Assembly (NCBI RefSeq): GCF_003710865.1
Contig: NZ_RHHO01000017.1
Coordinates: forward strand, 124,001-188,000
Length of the DNA: 64,000 nt
Direction: 5' to 3'
DNA from: Brevibacillus borstelensis
GTDB taxonomy: Bacteria > Bacillota > Bacilli > Brevibacillales > Brevibacillaceae
Part shown: one piece after another, positions 35,466-44,810 of the stretch
Numbering within the stretch: the stretch's first letter is position 1
How the letters are laid out: the number at the start of each line of letters is the position of its first letter
The notes under the pieces: generated by a model
Seen by the model: only the letters and a program-made list of their open reading frames with translations
Told to the model about the DNA's origin: nothing
The model's database searches: none
Program-made: the position numbers and the translations under genes

Positions 35466-37241
35466 GTGAACAGCTCCTTGAAAGACAAGCTGGCAGTCCT
35501 GCCGGATAAGCCGGGCTGCTACCTGATGAAGAACGAAGAGGGCGAAATTATTTACGTGGGCAAGGCCAAAGTGCTGAAAAACCGCGTTCGCTCCTATTTT
35601 ACCGGAAGCCATGACGGCAAGACGCAGCTGTTGGTCAGCGAGATTGCCGATTTTGAATACATCGTCGTCTCTTCAGCGATCGAAGCGCTCATCCTGGAGT
35701 GCAATCTGATCAAAAAGCACAATCCGCGCTACAATGTCAAACTGATGGACGACAAGACGTACCCCTACATCAAGATCACCAACGAAGCGCAGCCGCGGCT
35801 GGAGATTACCCGCAAAGTGCTGAAGGACAAGGCACGTTACTTCGGTCCGTACGCGAACGCGGGCGCGGCTTCCGAGGTGAAAAAGCTGCTGGATCGACTC
35901 TACCCGCTGCGCAAGTGCAAAACGATGCCGAAGCAGGTCTGTCTCTACTACCATTTGGGACAATGTCTGGCGCCTTGTGTGTACGAGGTAGAGGCGGCGG
36001 AGAATCAGCGGCTGGTCGAGGAGATTGCCCGTTTTCTCGACGGCGGCCACGAGGAAATGAAAAAGCAGTTGACGGAGAAAATGCAGCAGGCGGCGGAGAA
36101 TATGGAGTTTGAACGGGCCAAGGAGTACCGTGACCAGATCCGCAGCATCGAGGCGGTCATGGAGAAGCAAAAGGTGACCTTCACCGATACGGTCGACCGC
36201 GACATCATCGGATTTTCTGTAGAGAAAGGCTGGATGTGCGTCCAGGTTTTCTATATGAGGCAAGGCAAAATGATTGAGCGGGATACGACCTCTTTTCCTT
36301 ACTACGGCGGCGAAAAAGAGGATTTCATGTCCTACGTCAGCCAGTTTTACTTTGACAAGCAGAATGCCCTCCCCCGGGAAATCCTGCTGCCGGAGGAAAG
36401 CGATCCGGAGCTGCTCGCCGAGTGGCTGGGCGTGAAGGTGCATGCGCCGAAGCGCGGCAAAAAGCGGGAGCTGGTGCAGATGGCCAGCGAGAATGCCCGC
36501 ATCGCCCTGCAGGAGAAATTTGCGCTCATGTCCAAGGACGATGCCCGGACGATTCAGGCTGTGCACAATCTGGGCCATATTCTCGGGATCGGAACCCCGC
36601 ACCGGATCGAAGCGTTTGACAACTCCAACATTCAGGGGACAGAGCCGGTCTCTGCGATGGTCGTGTTTACGGATGGACGCCCGGACAAAAAAGAGTACCG
36701 GAAATTCAAGATCAAAAGCGTCGAGGGGCCGGATGATTACGGCTCGATGCGCGAGGTAGTCCGGCGCCGGTACACGCGCCTGCTGAAGGAAAACCAGACG
36801 CTGCCCGACCTGATCGTAATCGACGGAGGCAAAGGACAGATCAGCGCTGCGATGGATGTGCTGGAAAATGAATTGGGGCTCTACATCCCGGTATGCGGTC
36901 TGGCCAAGGATGAAAAGCACAAGACTGCCCAGCTCCTCTACGGGAATCCGCCCGAGCCGGTCGAGCTGAAGCGGGACAGCTATGAGTTTTACCTGCTCCA
37001 GCGCGTGCAGGATGAGGTCCACCGATTTGCGATTACGTTTCACCGGCAGGCCCGGACAAAGACGATGCTCTCTTCCCAGTTGGACGACATTCCCGGCATC
37101 GGCGAAAAACGGCGCAAGCTTCTGTTCCAGCATTTTGGTTCGCTGAAAAAGATGAAAGAGGCGACTGTCGAGGATTTCAGGCAGCTCGGGATTGGCGACA
37201 AGCTGGCCCGGGAGATTATCGCCCATCTCAGGAAGATGTGA
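35466..37241 (+). CDS. uvrC: Excinuclease ABC subunit C
   Basis: UvrC makes both incisions in nucleotide excision repair after UvrAB loads it at a lesion. The 591-residue protein has the N-terminal GIY-YIG nuclease ([20 protein letters not shown]), a Cys-containing linker ([21 protein letters not shown]), a UVR motif that binds UvrB ([12 protein letters not shown]), the RNase H-like nuclease domain ([35 protein letters not shown]) and a C-terminal helix-hairpin-helix pair ([20 protein letters not shown]). GTG at 35466 follows GGGAGGGAG. Confidence 0.97.
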   Translation: MNSSLKDKLAVLPDKPGCYLMKNEEGEIIYVGKAKVLKNRVRSYFTGSHDGKTQLLVSEIADFEYIVVSSAIEALILECNLIKKHNPRYNVKLMDDKTYPYIKITNEAQPRLEITRKVLKDKARYFGPYANAGAASEVKKLLDRLYPLRKCKTMPKQVCLYYHLGQCLAPCVYEVEAAENQRLVEEIARFLDGGHEEMKKQLTEKMQQAAENMEFERAKEYRDQIRSIEAVMEKQKVTFTDTVDRDIIGFSVEKGWMCVQVFYMRQGKMIERDTTSFPYYGGEKEDFMSYVSQFYFDKQNALPREILLPEESDPELLAEWLGVKVHAPKRGKKRELVQMASENARIALQEKFALMSKDDARTIQAVHNLGHILGIGTPHRIEAFDNSNIQGTEPVSAMVVFTDGRPDKKEYRKFKIKSVEGPDDYGSMREVVRRRYTRLLKENQTLPDLIVIDGGKGQISAAMDVLENELGLYIPVCGLAKDEKHKTAQLLYGNPPEPVELKRDSYEFYLLQRVQDEVHRFAITFHRQARTKTMLSSQLDDIPGIGEKRRKLLFQHFGSLKKMKEATVEDFRQLGIGDKLAREIIAHLRKM

Positions 37242-37337
37242 GCTGAGAAATTGTTCAAAATAATATTTGAACCGGTGCCTTTTGCGTGATATAATCCCTT
37301 TCAAACAGAATATGTAACCTCACTTCCCTTTATTGGA

Positions 37338-37521
37338 GTGAGGTAGAGGCGCGAAAACCATGAGTACCACCCTGAGATCGGGATCGTTGACGGGTAGCGG
37401 AAAGGGGGATTCGCCGAAGTACGGAGGGAAGACCCGCTTCCTTGCGTGCTGGGCCTGTGTTGAACAAATACAGGACTGTCATCCGAGCAATACCCCATTG
37501 CCGGATGGAGAGCTATCTCAC
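37338..37521 (+). promoter_or_regulatory. Lysine riboswitch (L-box)
   Basis: The lysC leader contains the conserved L-box parts. GTGAGGTAG (37338-37346) pairs with CTATCTCAC (37513-37521) as helix P1. AGAGGCGCG, ATGAGTA, GCCGAAGTACGG, and the GGATGGAGAGCTATCTCA end all match the B. subtilis lysC aptamer layout. A preceding hairpin (CCTCACTTCC...GGAGTGAGG, 37319-37344) shares the 5' strand of P1 and could be an alternative structure. Lysine binding should favour the terminator at 37621-37657. Confidence 0.92.
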
Positions 37522-37620
37522 GAGTCTGCTGCGTGTAGATGACAGGGGCTGTACTGTCATGCTTTGTGCCAGCGGCTTGCGTGGTCCAGGGAAGGAGGAA
37601 CCGATATTGTCTATTACGTA

Positions 37621-37657
37621 GGCAACGGCAGGTATTTTCCTTGTCGTTGCCTTTTTT
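37621..37657 (+). terminator. Riboswitch-controlled attenuator of lysC
   Basis: GGCAACGGCAGG...CCTTGTCGTTGCC stem followed by TTTTTT, 90 bases before the lysC start. It is the expression platform of the L-box. Confidence 0.88.
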
Positions 37658-37746
37658 GATAAGGAAAAGACTCATGCAACGTTTCGTTTCGACAGAGAAT
37701 ATCCATAGAGACATTGGTCTATTCAAGGAAAAGGGAGAGAAGCCGC

Positions 37747-38988
37747 ATGGGGTTGATCGTGCAGAAATACGGAGGGACCTCCGTTGGTAGCATTGAACGC
37801 ATTTTTCGAGTAGCAGACCGGATTATTGAATATAAAAAAGCGGGCCATGATATGGTCATTGTCGTATCCGCGATGGGCAAGTCGACAGATGTGCTGGTGG
37901 ATATGGCCAAACAAATTTCCGCCTACCCTTCGGAGCGCGAGATGGATATGCTCTTGGCGACAGGTGAACAGGTCTCCATCGCACTTTTGTCCATGGCTCT
38001 GCATCAGCGCGGCTATGACGCCATTTCTCTCACCGGCTGGCAGGCTGGTGTCACAACAGAAGCGATCCACAGCAAAGCGCGGATCACGGAAATCAAAACC
38101 GAGCGGATTCAAAAGGAACTGGCCCGGGGACGTGTCGTCATTGTGGCAGGGTTTCAAGGGGTCAGTGCCGAAGGAGAAATAACCACATTGGGACGAGGCG
38201 GTTCCGATACTTCTGCCGTAGCGCTTGCAGCCGGCCTGAATGCCGACAGATGCGAGATCTTTACGGATGTGGCCGGCGTGTATACGGCCGATCCGCGGGT
38301 CGTTCCGTCCGCGCAAAAGCTGGACAGTATCTCATATGACGAAATGCTGGAGCTGGCCAATCTGGGGGCCGGTGTTCTTCACCCGCGCTCTGTGGAAGCG
38401 GCCAAAACATACAAAGTGCGGCTCGTCGTCCGATCCAGTTTTACGGCTGAAGAAGGTACGTACGTAGAGGAGGTTGCCAATATGGAAACAGGAAGAGTAG
38501 TAAGCGGCGTGGCACATGATGAAGATGTGGCAAAACTGACGGTCGTGGGCATGCCTGCGCGAGTGGGAACCCTGTCCCGCCTCTTCAATACGCTGGCTGA
38601 CAACCAGGTAAACGTAGACATCATTATCCAAAGCTCCTATGATGCGGACGTGACGAACATCTCGTTCACGGTGGCTGCCAGCGACCTGCCAAAAGCGCTG
38701 GAAACCCTCTCCTCCAATCAGGCAGAGCTTGGCTTTGAAAAAGTCGATCATGAAGAGGGCCTGACCAAGGTATCGATCGTCGGTGCCGGCATGGTGAACA
38801 ATCCGGGGGTTGCCGCCGAGATGTTCCGCGTCTTGGCCGAGCAGGACATCACGATCAAAATGGTATCCACCTCCGACATCAAGGTTTCTTGCGTGATTCC
38901 CGCAGAACTTACGGAACTGGCAGTTCGCAGCTTGCATACGGCCTACGGCTTGGACGTAAGCGAAGAAGCCGTGGTGCACAGTTTGTAA
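37747..38988 (+). CDS. lysC: Aspartokinase (lysine-sensitive type), alpha subunit
   Basis: Aspartokinase phosphorylates aspartate, the first step to lysine, diaminopimelate, threonine and methionine. The 413-residue protein starts LIVQKYGGTSVGS, contains FTDVAGVYTADPRVV (substrate/ATP region), and ends with two ACT domains (about residues 265-410; VVGMPARVGTLSRLFNTLA, VSIVGAGMVNNPGVAAEMF). Length and layout match the alpha2-beta2 aspartokinase II of Bacillus. ATG at 37747 follows GGGAGAG; the 11 upstream codons of the frame are not needed. It is controlled by the L-box. Confidence 0.95.
   Translation: MGLIVQKYGGTSVGSIERIFRVADRIIEYKKAGHDMVIVVSAMGKSTDVLVDMAKQISAYPSEREMDMLLATGEQVSIALLSMALHQRGYDAISLTGWQAGVTTEAIHSKARITEIKTERIQKELARGRVVIVAGFQGVSAEGEITTLGRGGSDTSAVALAAGLNADRCEIFTDVAGVYTADPRVVPSAQKLDSISYDEMLELANLGAGVLHPRSVEAAKTYKVRLVVRSSFTAEEGTYVEEVANMETGRVVSGVAHDEDVAKLTVVGMPARVGTLSRLFNTLADNQVNVDIIIQSSYDADVTNISFTVAASDLPKALETLSSNQAELGFEKVDHEEGLTKVSIVGAGMVNNPGVAAEMFRVLAEQDITIKMVSTSDIKVSCVIPAELTELAVRSLHTAYGLDVSEEAVVHSL
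38482..38988 (+). CDS. Aspartokinase beta subunit from an internal in-frame start
   Basis: Inside lysC, AGAGGAGGTT at 38466-38474 is followed at good spacing by the in-frame ATG at 38482. Translation from here gives 168 residues, the two ACT regulatory domains, the same arrangement as the separately initiated beta subunit of B. subtilis aspartokinase II. The ribosome site is as strong as that of many genes in this window. Confidence 0.8.
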   Translation: METGRVVSGVAHDEDVAKLTVVGMPARVGTLSRLFNTLADNQVNVDIIIQSSYDADVTNISFTVAASDLPKALETLSSNQAELGFEKVDHEEGLTKVSIVGAGMVNNPGVAAEMFRVLAEQDITIKMVSTSDIKVSCVIPAELTELAVRSLHTAYGLDVSEEAVVHSL

Positions 38989-39013
38989 GCACAACCACAT
39001 ACAAGAGTCGCCT

Positions 39014-39040
39014 CCCCCCTTTTCGTTGAAGAGGGGGGTT
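39014..39040 (+). terminator. lysC terminator
   Basis: CCCCCCTTTTC / GAAGAGGGGGG stem just after the lysC stop, with a short T-tract. Confidence 0.7.
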
Positions 39041-39169
39041 AAATATGACCGTCTGGCTGTTCATTGCAGCGAGGCGCATTTGATTCCATTTTCCTGTTTC
39101 TTCTATATAAATATAGGGAAGCTGATCCGGGACTTTTGTTCAGGTGATGGCACCAGAAGAATCACGCAT

Positions 39170-39616
39170 TCAAACAGCCAAAGAGATCAAGACGCTCCCC
39201 TTCTCGGCCAGCTCCATTCGCACCTCCGGCTCCCTGCCCTGCCACCTGTTGACGGCTCCGGCAATGATTCCGCATTCCAGGGCCAGAGAGCGCAAAATTC
39301 GTTCAGGCGGCATGTATGAAAAAATCGTGTGCGTCAATCGATATCGATAATGACGCTCTCCCTCCTCCAGGACATCCAGCTTGCCGAGGCCCAGCCTGAT
39401 AAAAGGCATGACGAGGCCCGCTGCGGACTGGATCGGAATCTGACGGCCAATGTCTTTTCCCAGCCAGTGGAGAATGGCTTGCTCGCTTTCTCCCAAAAGA
39501 GTGCTTGTCAGTTTTTCGCGAAGCAGATGATAGCCCAGGTAGGGCATGTGAATGCGTTCGATGTCGGTAATGACACGGGAGGGGAGCAGTGCCCCGAGTT
39601 GTTCCTGTTCTTTCAC
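39170..39616 (-). CDS. DUF2507 family protein (YslB-like)
   Basis: A 148-residue protein of the DUF2507/YslB family, with the V4R-like pattern: PYLGYHLLREKLTSTLLGESEQAILHWLGKDIGRQ and EEGERHYRYRLTH. Its function is not established; the fold is related to small-molecule-binding V4R domains. The GTG at 39616 follows AAGGAGG. The upstream 52 codons of the open frame are Cys/Lys-rich and unsupported. It lies between lysC and sdhC as in B. subtilis. Confidence 0.82.
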   Translation of the reverse strand: MKEQEQLGALLPSRVITDIERIHMPYLGYHLLREKLTSTLLGESEQAILHWLGKDIGRQIPIQSAAGLVMPFIRLGLGKLDVLEEGERHYRYRLTHTIFSYMPPERILRSLALECGIIAGAVNRWQGREPEVRMELAEKGSVLISLAV

Positions 39617-39785
39617 CGGGATGCCTCCTTTTCTAGCACAGGCGGCCGGTGCTTGTCCCTTTTTGCAAAGGTTTTGTACCGAGGCCTGCGAGAGAATGCG
39701 GTCTGGTTTGTTACTTGATATAGTAGTATGAGAAAGAGAAGCGGGATATGACAGATTCATAGAAAATAGCAAATTTTTTTAGTCC

Positions 39786-39801
39786 ATTCTAAAAATAGAA
39801 T
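39786..39801. repeat. Perfect inverted repeat upstream of the sdh promoter
   Basis: ATTCTAAAAATAGAAT: two 6-base arms with a 4-base spacer, 17 bases upstream of the -35 of the sdh promoter. It could be an operator; no regulator is assigned. Confidence 0.4.
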
Positions 39802-39817
39802 TAGTCTATTCATTGTC

Positions 39818-39846
39818 TTGACGCTCTATAAAGACAGGAGTACAAT
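39818..39846 (+). promoter_or_regulatory. Predicted SigA promoter of sdhCAB
   Basis: TTGACG (39818-39823) and TACAAT (39841-39846) are spaced by exactly 17 bases. This implies a 5' leader of about 165 bases before sdhC. The 400-base gap 39617-40017 holds no other gene. Confidence 0.8.
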
Positions 39847-40017
39847 TGGTTTTGGTCAACGTTTTGCCCAACTTTTTTCCGTATTCCGACACAATTTGCC
39901 ACGCCCAGGGAGAAAGTCGCCCTTCGATTATGTGTAACCATGGTGGCAATGGGTTAGGATAGTGGAGAAAAGCTCTATGAAAAGGACGCGACATATAATT
40001 GAAAGGGGGACCACTGT

Positions 40018-40629
40018 ATGGCAAAAGGCCATAGCTTTTTGAGTCACAGGCTTCACTCATTACTCGGTTTGTTCCCAGTCGGGCTGTTTCTCTTGTTCCA
40101 CTTGACAGCGAACTATCAGGCAACCCGAGGACCGGAAGCGTTCAATGAGGTCGTAGGATTGATTGAACATGTTCCGTTTTTGATTGTCTTGGAATTTGTC
40201 TTTATCTACATTCCCATCCTGTTCCACGCTGTGTATGGGATCTACATTGCTTTCCAAGCAAAGCACAACGTCGGCAGCTTCAGTCAATTCCGGAACCAGA
40301 TGTTCCTGTGGCAGCGCCTGACAGGTATTATCACGCTCATCTTTATCGCATGGCACGTATTTGAGACACGTATTCCAAAAGCGATGGGTGCCGAAGTCAA
40401 CTATGACATGATGGCCAATATCCTGAGCAGTCCTGTAATGATCATTTTCTACGCAATCGGGATTCTCAGCACCGTGTTCCACTTTTCCAACGGTATCTGG
40501 TCTTTCCTCGTTCACTGGGGAATCACTGTCGGCCCGCGTTCCCAACGCATTGCCACTTACGTAACCATGGGTATTTTCGTTATCGTTTCGTTCATCGGCT
40601 TAAGCGCGATGGCAGCGTTCATTCAATAG
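40018..40629 (+). CDS. sdhC: Succinate dehydrogenase cytochrome b558 subunit
   Basis: A 203-residue membrane anchor with five transmembrane helices that holds heme b and the quinone site of complex II. The start SHRLHSLLGLFPVGLFLLFHLTANY and the helices around YGIYIAFQAKHNVGSF and WHVFETRIPKAMG carry the conserved histidines. It matches the single-subunit type of Bacillus. AAAGGGGG precedes the ATG. It is first in the sdhCAB operon. Confidence 0.95.
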   Translation: MAKGHSFLSHRLHSLLGLFPVGLFLLFHLTANYQATRGPEAFNEVVGLIEHVPFLIVLEFVFIYIPILFHAVYGIYIAFQAKHNVGSFSQFRNQMFLWQRLTGIITLIFIAWHVFETRIPKAMGAEVNYDMMANILSSPVMIIFYAIGILSTVFHFSNGIWSFLVHWGITVGPRSQRIATYVTMGIFVIVSFIGLSAMAAFIQ

Positions 40630-40647
40630 GGATAGGGGGACTCATAC

Positions 40648-42408
40648 ATGGCAAAAGGTAAACTGATCATTGTCGGTGGTGGCTTGGCCGGCTTGATGGC
40701 TACCATTAAAGCAGCAGAAAAAGGCGTTCCCGTCGAATTGTTCTCCCTGGTTCCGGTAAAGCGATCCCACTCCGTATGTGCGCAGGGCGGTATCAACGGT
40801 GCCGTTAATACAAAAGGGGAAGGCGACTCCACCTGGGAACACTTTGATGACACCGTATACGGGGGAGACTTCCTGGCCAACCAGCCGCCTGTAAAAGCAA
40901 TGTGTGACGCCGCTCCCGGCATCATCTACATGCTGGACCGGATGGGCGTCATGTTCAACCGTACACCAGAAGGACTTCTGGACTTCCGCCGTTTCGGGGG
41001 AACCAAGCATCACCGTACCGCTTTTGCTGGTGCGACAACCGGTCAGCAGCTCCTGTACGCTCTGGACGAGCAAGTTCGCCGTTTTGAAGCGGAAGGTCTT
41101 GTGACCAAGTACGAATATTGGGATTTCCTCGGTGTCGTGTTGGATGAGAAAGGCACCTGTAAGGGGATTACGGCACAAAACCTGCGCTCTGCAGAAATTC
41201 GCTCTTTCCGCGCAGATGCCGTCATTATGGCTACCGGTGGACCTGGTATCATCTTCGGTAAATCCACCAACTCCATCATCAATACGGGTACAGCAGCGTC
41301 TGCGGCTTATCAGCAGGGCGTCATTTACGCGAACGGCGAAATGATCCAAATTCACCCGACTGCGATTCCTGGCGACGACAAGCTGCGCCTGATGTCTGAA
41401 TCCGCTCGTGGTGAGGGTGGCCGCGTCTGGACATACAAAGACGGAAAACCGTGGTACTTCCTTGAGGAAAAATACCCGGCGTACGGAAACCTCGTTCCGC
41501 GCGACATTGCGACCCGCGAAATCTTCCACGTCTGTGTAGACATGAAGCTGGGTATCAATGGCGAGAACATGGTATATCTGGACCTGTCTCACAAAGACCC
41601 GAAAGAGCTCGACGTAAAACTGGGCGGAATCATTGAGATCTACGAGAAGTTTGTCGGGGATGACCCGCGCAAAGTTCCGATGAAAATCTTCCCGGCTGTT
41701 CACTACTCGATGGGCGGCATGTGGGTAGACTACAACCAAATGACCAATATTCCTGGTCTGTTTGCTGCAGGTGAGTGCGATTACTCCCAGCACGGTGCAA
41801 ACCGTTTGGGTGCGAACTCGCTTCTGTCCGCGATCTTTGGCGGAATGGTGGCTGGTCCGAAAGCGATCGAGTACATCAACGGTCTGGATGAGTCTGCCGA
41901 CGATCTGTCTTCTGCGATCTTCGACAGCTATACCAAGCAAAACCAAGAGAAGTACGACAACATCCTCAAGATGGACGGCACTGAAAACGCATACCTCCTC
42001 CACAAGGAACTGGGTGAGTGGATGACCGATAACGTAACGGTAGTGCGCTACAATGACCGTCTGCAAAAAACGGATGAAAAAATTCAGGAACTGATGGAGC
42101 GCTACAAGAAGATCAACATCAACGATACGAGCAAATGGAGCAACTCCGGCGCATCCTTCACTCGTCACCTGTGGAACATGCTTGTGCTCGCCCGCGTGAT
42201 CACGCTCGGCGCATTGAACCGCAACGAGAGCCGCGGCGCTCACTACAAGCCTGAATTCCCAGAGCGCGACGACGAGAACTTCATGAAAACAACGATGGCC
42301 AAGTACAATCCGGAGACGACTGCACCGGAAATTTACTACGAAGACGTGGATGTTTCCCTGATTCCGCCGCGTAAACGTGACTATACGTCTGACAAGAAGA
42401 AGAAGTAA
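40648..42408 (+). CDS. sdhA: Succinate dehydrogenase flavoprotein subunit
   Basis: A 586-residue peripheral membrane subunit that oxidises succinate to fumarate with covalently bound FAD. Seen: the FAD Rossmann motif IVGGGLAGLMATIKAAEKG, the flavin-linking histidine in KRSHSVCAQGGINGA, LLDFRRFGGTKHHRTAFAG, IQIHPTAIPGDDKL, SESARGEGGRVW (active-site arginine) and HYSMGGMWVDYNQMT. Length and motifs match the Bacillus-type enzyme. Confidence 0.97.
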   Translation: MAKGKLIIVGGGLAGLMATIKAAEKGVPVELFSLVPVKRSHSVCAQGGINGAVNTKGEGDSTWEHFDDTVYGGDFLANQPPVKAMCDAAPGIIYMLDRMGVMFNRTPEGLLDFRRFGGTKHHRTAFAGATTGQQLLYALDEQVRRFEAEGLVTKYEYWDFLGVVLDEKGTCKGITAQNLRSAEIRSFRADAVIMATGGPGIIFGKSTNSIINTGTAASAAYQQGVIYANGEMIQIHPTAIPGDDKLRLMSESARGEGGRVWTYKDGKPWYFLEEKYPAYGNLVPRDIATREIFHVCVDMKLGINGENMVYLDLSHKDPKELDVKLGGIIEIYEKFVGDDPRKVPMKIFPAVHYSMGGMWVDYNQMTNIPGLFAAGECDYSQHGANRLGANSLLSAIFGGMVAGPKAIEYINGLDESADDLSSAIFDSYTKQNQEKYDNILKMDGTENAYLLHKELGEWMTDNVTVVRYNDRLQKTDEKIQELMERYKKININDTSKWSNSGASFTRHLWNMLVLARVITLGALNRNESRGAHYKPEFPERDDENFMKTTMAKYNPETTAPEIYYEDVDVSLIPPRKRDYTSDKKKK

Positions 42409-42426
42409 GAGGGGAGGGAACTGATC

Positions 42427-43176
42427 ATGGCAGAAAAGCTTATTCATCTGAAAATCACTCGTCAAGACAGCCCTAACAGCGCTCCGTATGTGGAAGAATT
42501 TAAAATCCCGTACCGTCCGAACATGAACGTGATCGGTGCGTTGATGGAGATTCAGCGCAACCCTGTAAACGCACAAGGACAAAAGACTTCCCCGGTCAAC
42601 TGGGAGTCCAACTGTCTGGAGGAAGTGTGCGGCGCTTGTTCGATGGTGATTAACGGCAAGCCGCGTCAGGCATGTTCCGCTCTGATCGACAAGCTGGAGC
42701 AGCCAATCCGTCTTGAGCCGATGAGCACCTTCCCGGTTCAGCGCGACCTCTCTATCGACCGAAGCCGCATGTTTGACGCCCTGAAACGCGTCAAAGCATG
42801 GATTCCGATCGATGGTACCCACGATCTGGGACCAGGTCCGCGCATGCCTGAGGTAGAGCGCCAATGGGCTTATGAGCTGTCCAAGTGCATGACGTGCGGG
42901 GTTTGTCTGGAAGCATGCCCGAACGTCAACCAAAAATCCGACTTCATCGGTCCTTTCGCTATCTCGCAAGTGCGCTTGTTCAACCAGCATCCGACTGGTG
43001 CAATGAACAAGCATGAGCGTCTGGAAGCATTGATGGAGGACGGCGGTATCGGTGACTGCGGAAACTCGCAAAACTGCGTGCAGGCTTGCCCGAAAGGTAT
43101 TCCGCTCACCACTTCGATCGCTCACATGAACAAAGAAACAACCAAATACGCTGTGAAACGCTTCTTCTTCTCGTAA
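42427..43176 (+). CDS. sdhB: Succinate dehydrogenase iron-sulfur subunit
   Basis: A 249-residue subunit that passes electrons from FAD to quinone through three clusters. The 2Fe-2S ligands lie in NCLEEVCGACSMVINGKPRQAC, and the 4Fe-4S and 3Fe-4S ligands in CMTCGVCLEACPNVN and CGNSQNCVQACPKGIP. AGGGGAGGG precedes the ATG. It is the last gene of the operon, followed by a strong terminator. Confidence 0.97.
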   Translation: MAEKLIHLKITRQDSPNSAPYVEEFKIPYRPNMNVIGALMEIQRNPVNAQGQKTSPVNWESNCLEEVCGACSMVINGKPRQACSALIDKLEQPIRLEPMSTFPVQRDLSIDRSRMFDALKRVKAWIPIDGTHDLGPGPRMPEVERQWAYELSKCMTCGVCLEACPNVNQKSDFIGPFAISQVRLFNQHPTGAMNKHERLEALMEDGGIGDCGNSQNCVQACPKGIPLTTSIAHMNKETTKYAVKRFFFS

Positions 43177-43194
43177 GAAGAAACACAGCTTTCA

Positions 43195-43232
43195 AAAAGC
43201 GTGCATCCGCTCTGGGATGTACGCTTTTTTTT
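43195..43232 (+). terminator. sdh operon terminator
   Basis: AAAAGCGTGCATCC / GGATGTACGCTTTT stem followed by a run of nine T residues. Confidence 0.92.
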
Positions 43233-43304
43233 TCAGGAAACCACCAGGGCTCTTCACACGTACTGAAAGAGAGGTGTATTTTTTGTACTTTGGAGGAATG
43301 GCCC

Positions 43305-44696
43305 TTGAAGCTGATAACCGTTGAAGAAGCGATCAAGAGAATAGAGCAGTGGACAGACATACCGTGTACGCATGAAGTCATAACGAGCGGCATCTATCGA
43401 AATAGCGAACAGAACCAGACGCCCTTCTATACAATGGAAGTGATGTGGAACAAAAGAGGAGAGCCGGAGCTGGATGAGGAAGGCCTGGTAAACAAAAATA
43501 CGATACTCGCCGTGCTGGATGCGTGCACGGGAAAGCTGACTGCCTTCTATCGGTATGGCAGTGACCAGACGGCTGAGAATCTTGATGTAGAGGACATGGA
43601 CGATGAGATGTACAGGAAGGTCTCGGGGCACATCATCCAATGGATAGAAAAGCTCGGATTGCCGATTGATCTGGGCGAGCTTGTAGTCCGGAAAAAGCGG
43701 TTATGCGGAGACAAATGGTACGAGCTCAGCTTTTCCCGGGCCCGCGCCGGCATTCCATTCCGAAGCTACCAGCAATTTGACATAAGGCTGGACGCAGATG
43801 ATAATCAGCTTCTTCACCTGTATTGCAGATGGGATGACTGCGAGTTTGAAGAGGGCGAAGAACGGATATCGGACGGCAATCTTTTGGCAAAGCTCACGGA
43901 AGAACAATTGTCCCTGGGCTATCTTCCGGTCCTTTCGCTGGAAAAACCGTTCTATGTCTGCCATGAGCATGTCATTCACGCCAAAACGGGGGAACTTCTG
44001 TTTTCGGATGAAATCGTGGTGCTGGAGCGAATTGCATTGTATCAGAACGAAGCGGACGCAAAGCCAGTGAAATGGAACGAACAGCCGATTTGGACCAAGG
44101 ACTACCGTGAGCTGCTGCGTCTTTCCGACCACGTGACAGAAGCAGAGATCGACGCGCCCCATCCGCTTTTCCCTGATCTTGCGATGGAGGAAAAAGAGCT
44201 TGCCAAGGAACTTGTCCGATCGTACTTATCCACCGCCTATGCTGACGATCCATTTGAGTACGTCTACACCCGCAAACCGGATCAGGAAGCTGTCGAGAGC
44301 TTCCCCCAAAATCGGGTAGTCGTCCACGTACATCGTATGATTCACGGCATACCGCTCTTGATGGGGGGAGGCATCCGTTTCTTTTTTGACCGAGATACAT
44401 GGGAACTCGTTCAGATTATGGACGCTTTGGATTTCTGGCGGAGTGTCAAAGCGGGAGAAGGCGATCATGCCGAAGAGAAAGGAATAGCAGGAAACGACCA
44501 TTTCCGGAAAGCTCTGCGAACCAGAGCGGAAGCCTGGGATGCGCTGAAGGGCAGAGTAACTGTCAAACTGAGATACATGTTTGATCCCCACTACCCGGAC
44601 CCTAGCGGACGCGGCAGAAAGAAAGCGATTCCTGTCTACGTCATTGACTGTGACTGCATGTACGATGGTGAGTCCGGCGAGCTTGTCGAGCTGTAA
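43305..44696 (+). CDS. YcdB/YcdC-domain (DUF4901) protein, apparently cytosolic
   Basis: A 463-residue protein with two copies of the YcdB/YcdC-type unit. Typical phrases are DKWYELSFSRARAGIPFRSYQQFDIRLDADDNQLL, AILDACTGKLTAFYRYG-like ILAVLDACTG, and CHEHVIHAKTGELLF. Most family members are secreted and resemble peptidase propeptide domains; this one has no signal peptide or membrane helix. The TTG at 43305 follows TTGGAGGAA with 6-base spacing and gives the N terminus KLITVEEAIKRIEQW, which fits; upstream codons run through the sdhB terminator. Function unknown. Confidence 0.65.
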   Translation: MKLITVEEAIKRIEQWTDIPCTHEVITSGIYRNSEQNQTPFYTMEVMWNKRGEPELDEEGLVNKNTILAVLDACTGKLTAFYRYGSDQTAENLDVEDMDDEMYRKVSGHIIQWIEKLGLPIDLGELVVRKKRLCGDKWYELSFSRARAGIPFRSYQQFDIRLDADDNQLLHLYCRWDDCEFEEGEERISDGNLLAKLTEEQLSLGYLPVLSLEKPFYVCHEHVIHAKTGELLFSDEIVVLERIALYQNEADAKPVKWNEQPIWTKDYRELLRLSDHVTEAEIDAPHPLFPDLAMEEKELAKELVRSYLSTAYADDPFEYVYTRKPDQEAVESFPQNRVVVHVHRMIHGIPLLMGGGIRFFFDRDTWELVQIMDALDFWRSVKAGEGDHAEEKGIAGNDHFRKALRTRAEAWDALKGRVTVKLRYMFDPHYPDPSGRGRKKAIPVYVIDCDCMYDGESGELVEL

Positions 44697-44743
44697 AGAG
44701 GTATTGCTGAAACCCGGTGTACATACGATGGGAATTGATAAAC

Positions 44744-44788
44744 GGCCCTTGCCGCGAGTTGGATGCTACCGGCTCTGCGACAGGGGCC
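44744..44788. terminator. Probable bidirectional hairpin
   Basis: GGCCCTTGCCGCGAG and CTCTGCGACAGGGGCC pair imperfectly between two convergent genes, followed by TTGTTGTT. Confidence 0.55.
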
Positions 44789-44810
44789 TTGTTGTTGTAA
44801 ATCGTCCCTA

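Noticed and set aside
35673-37304. 543-residue open frame on the minus strand
   Set aside because: Antisense shadow of uvrC, with no ribosome site and no recognisable motif.
40642-43125. 827-residue open frame on the minus strand
   Set aside because: It lies fully antisense to sdhA and sdhB, which have complete motifs; GC-rich codon use opens the opposite frame.
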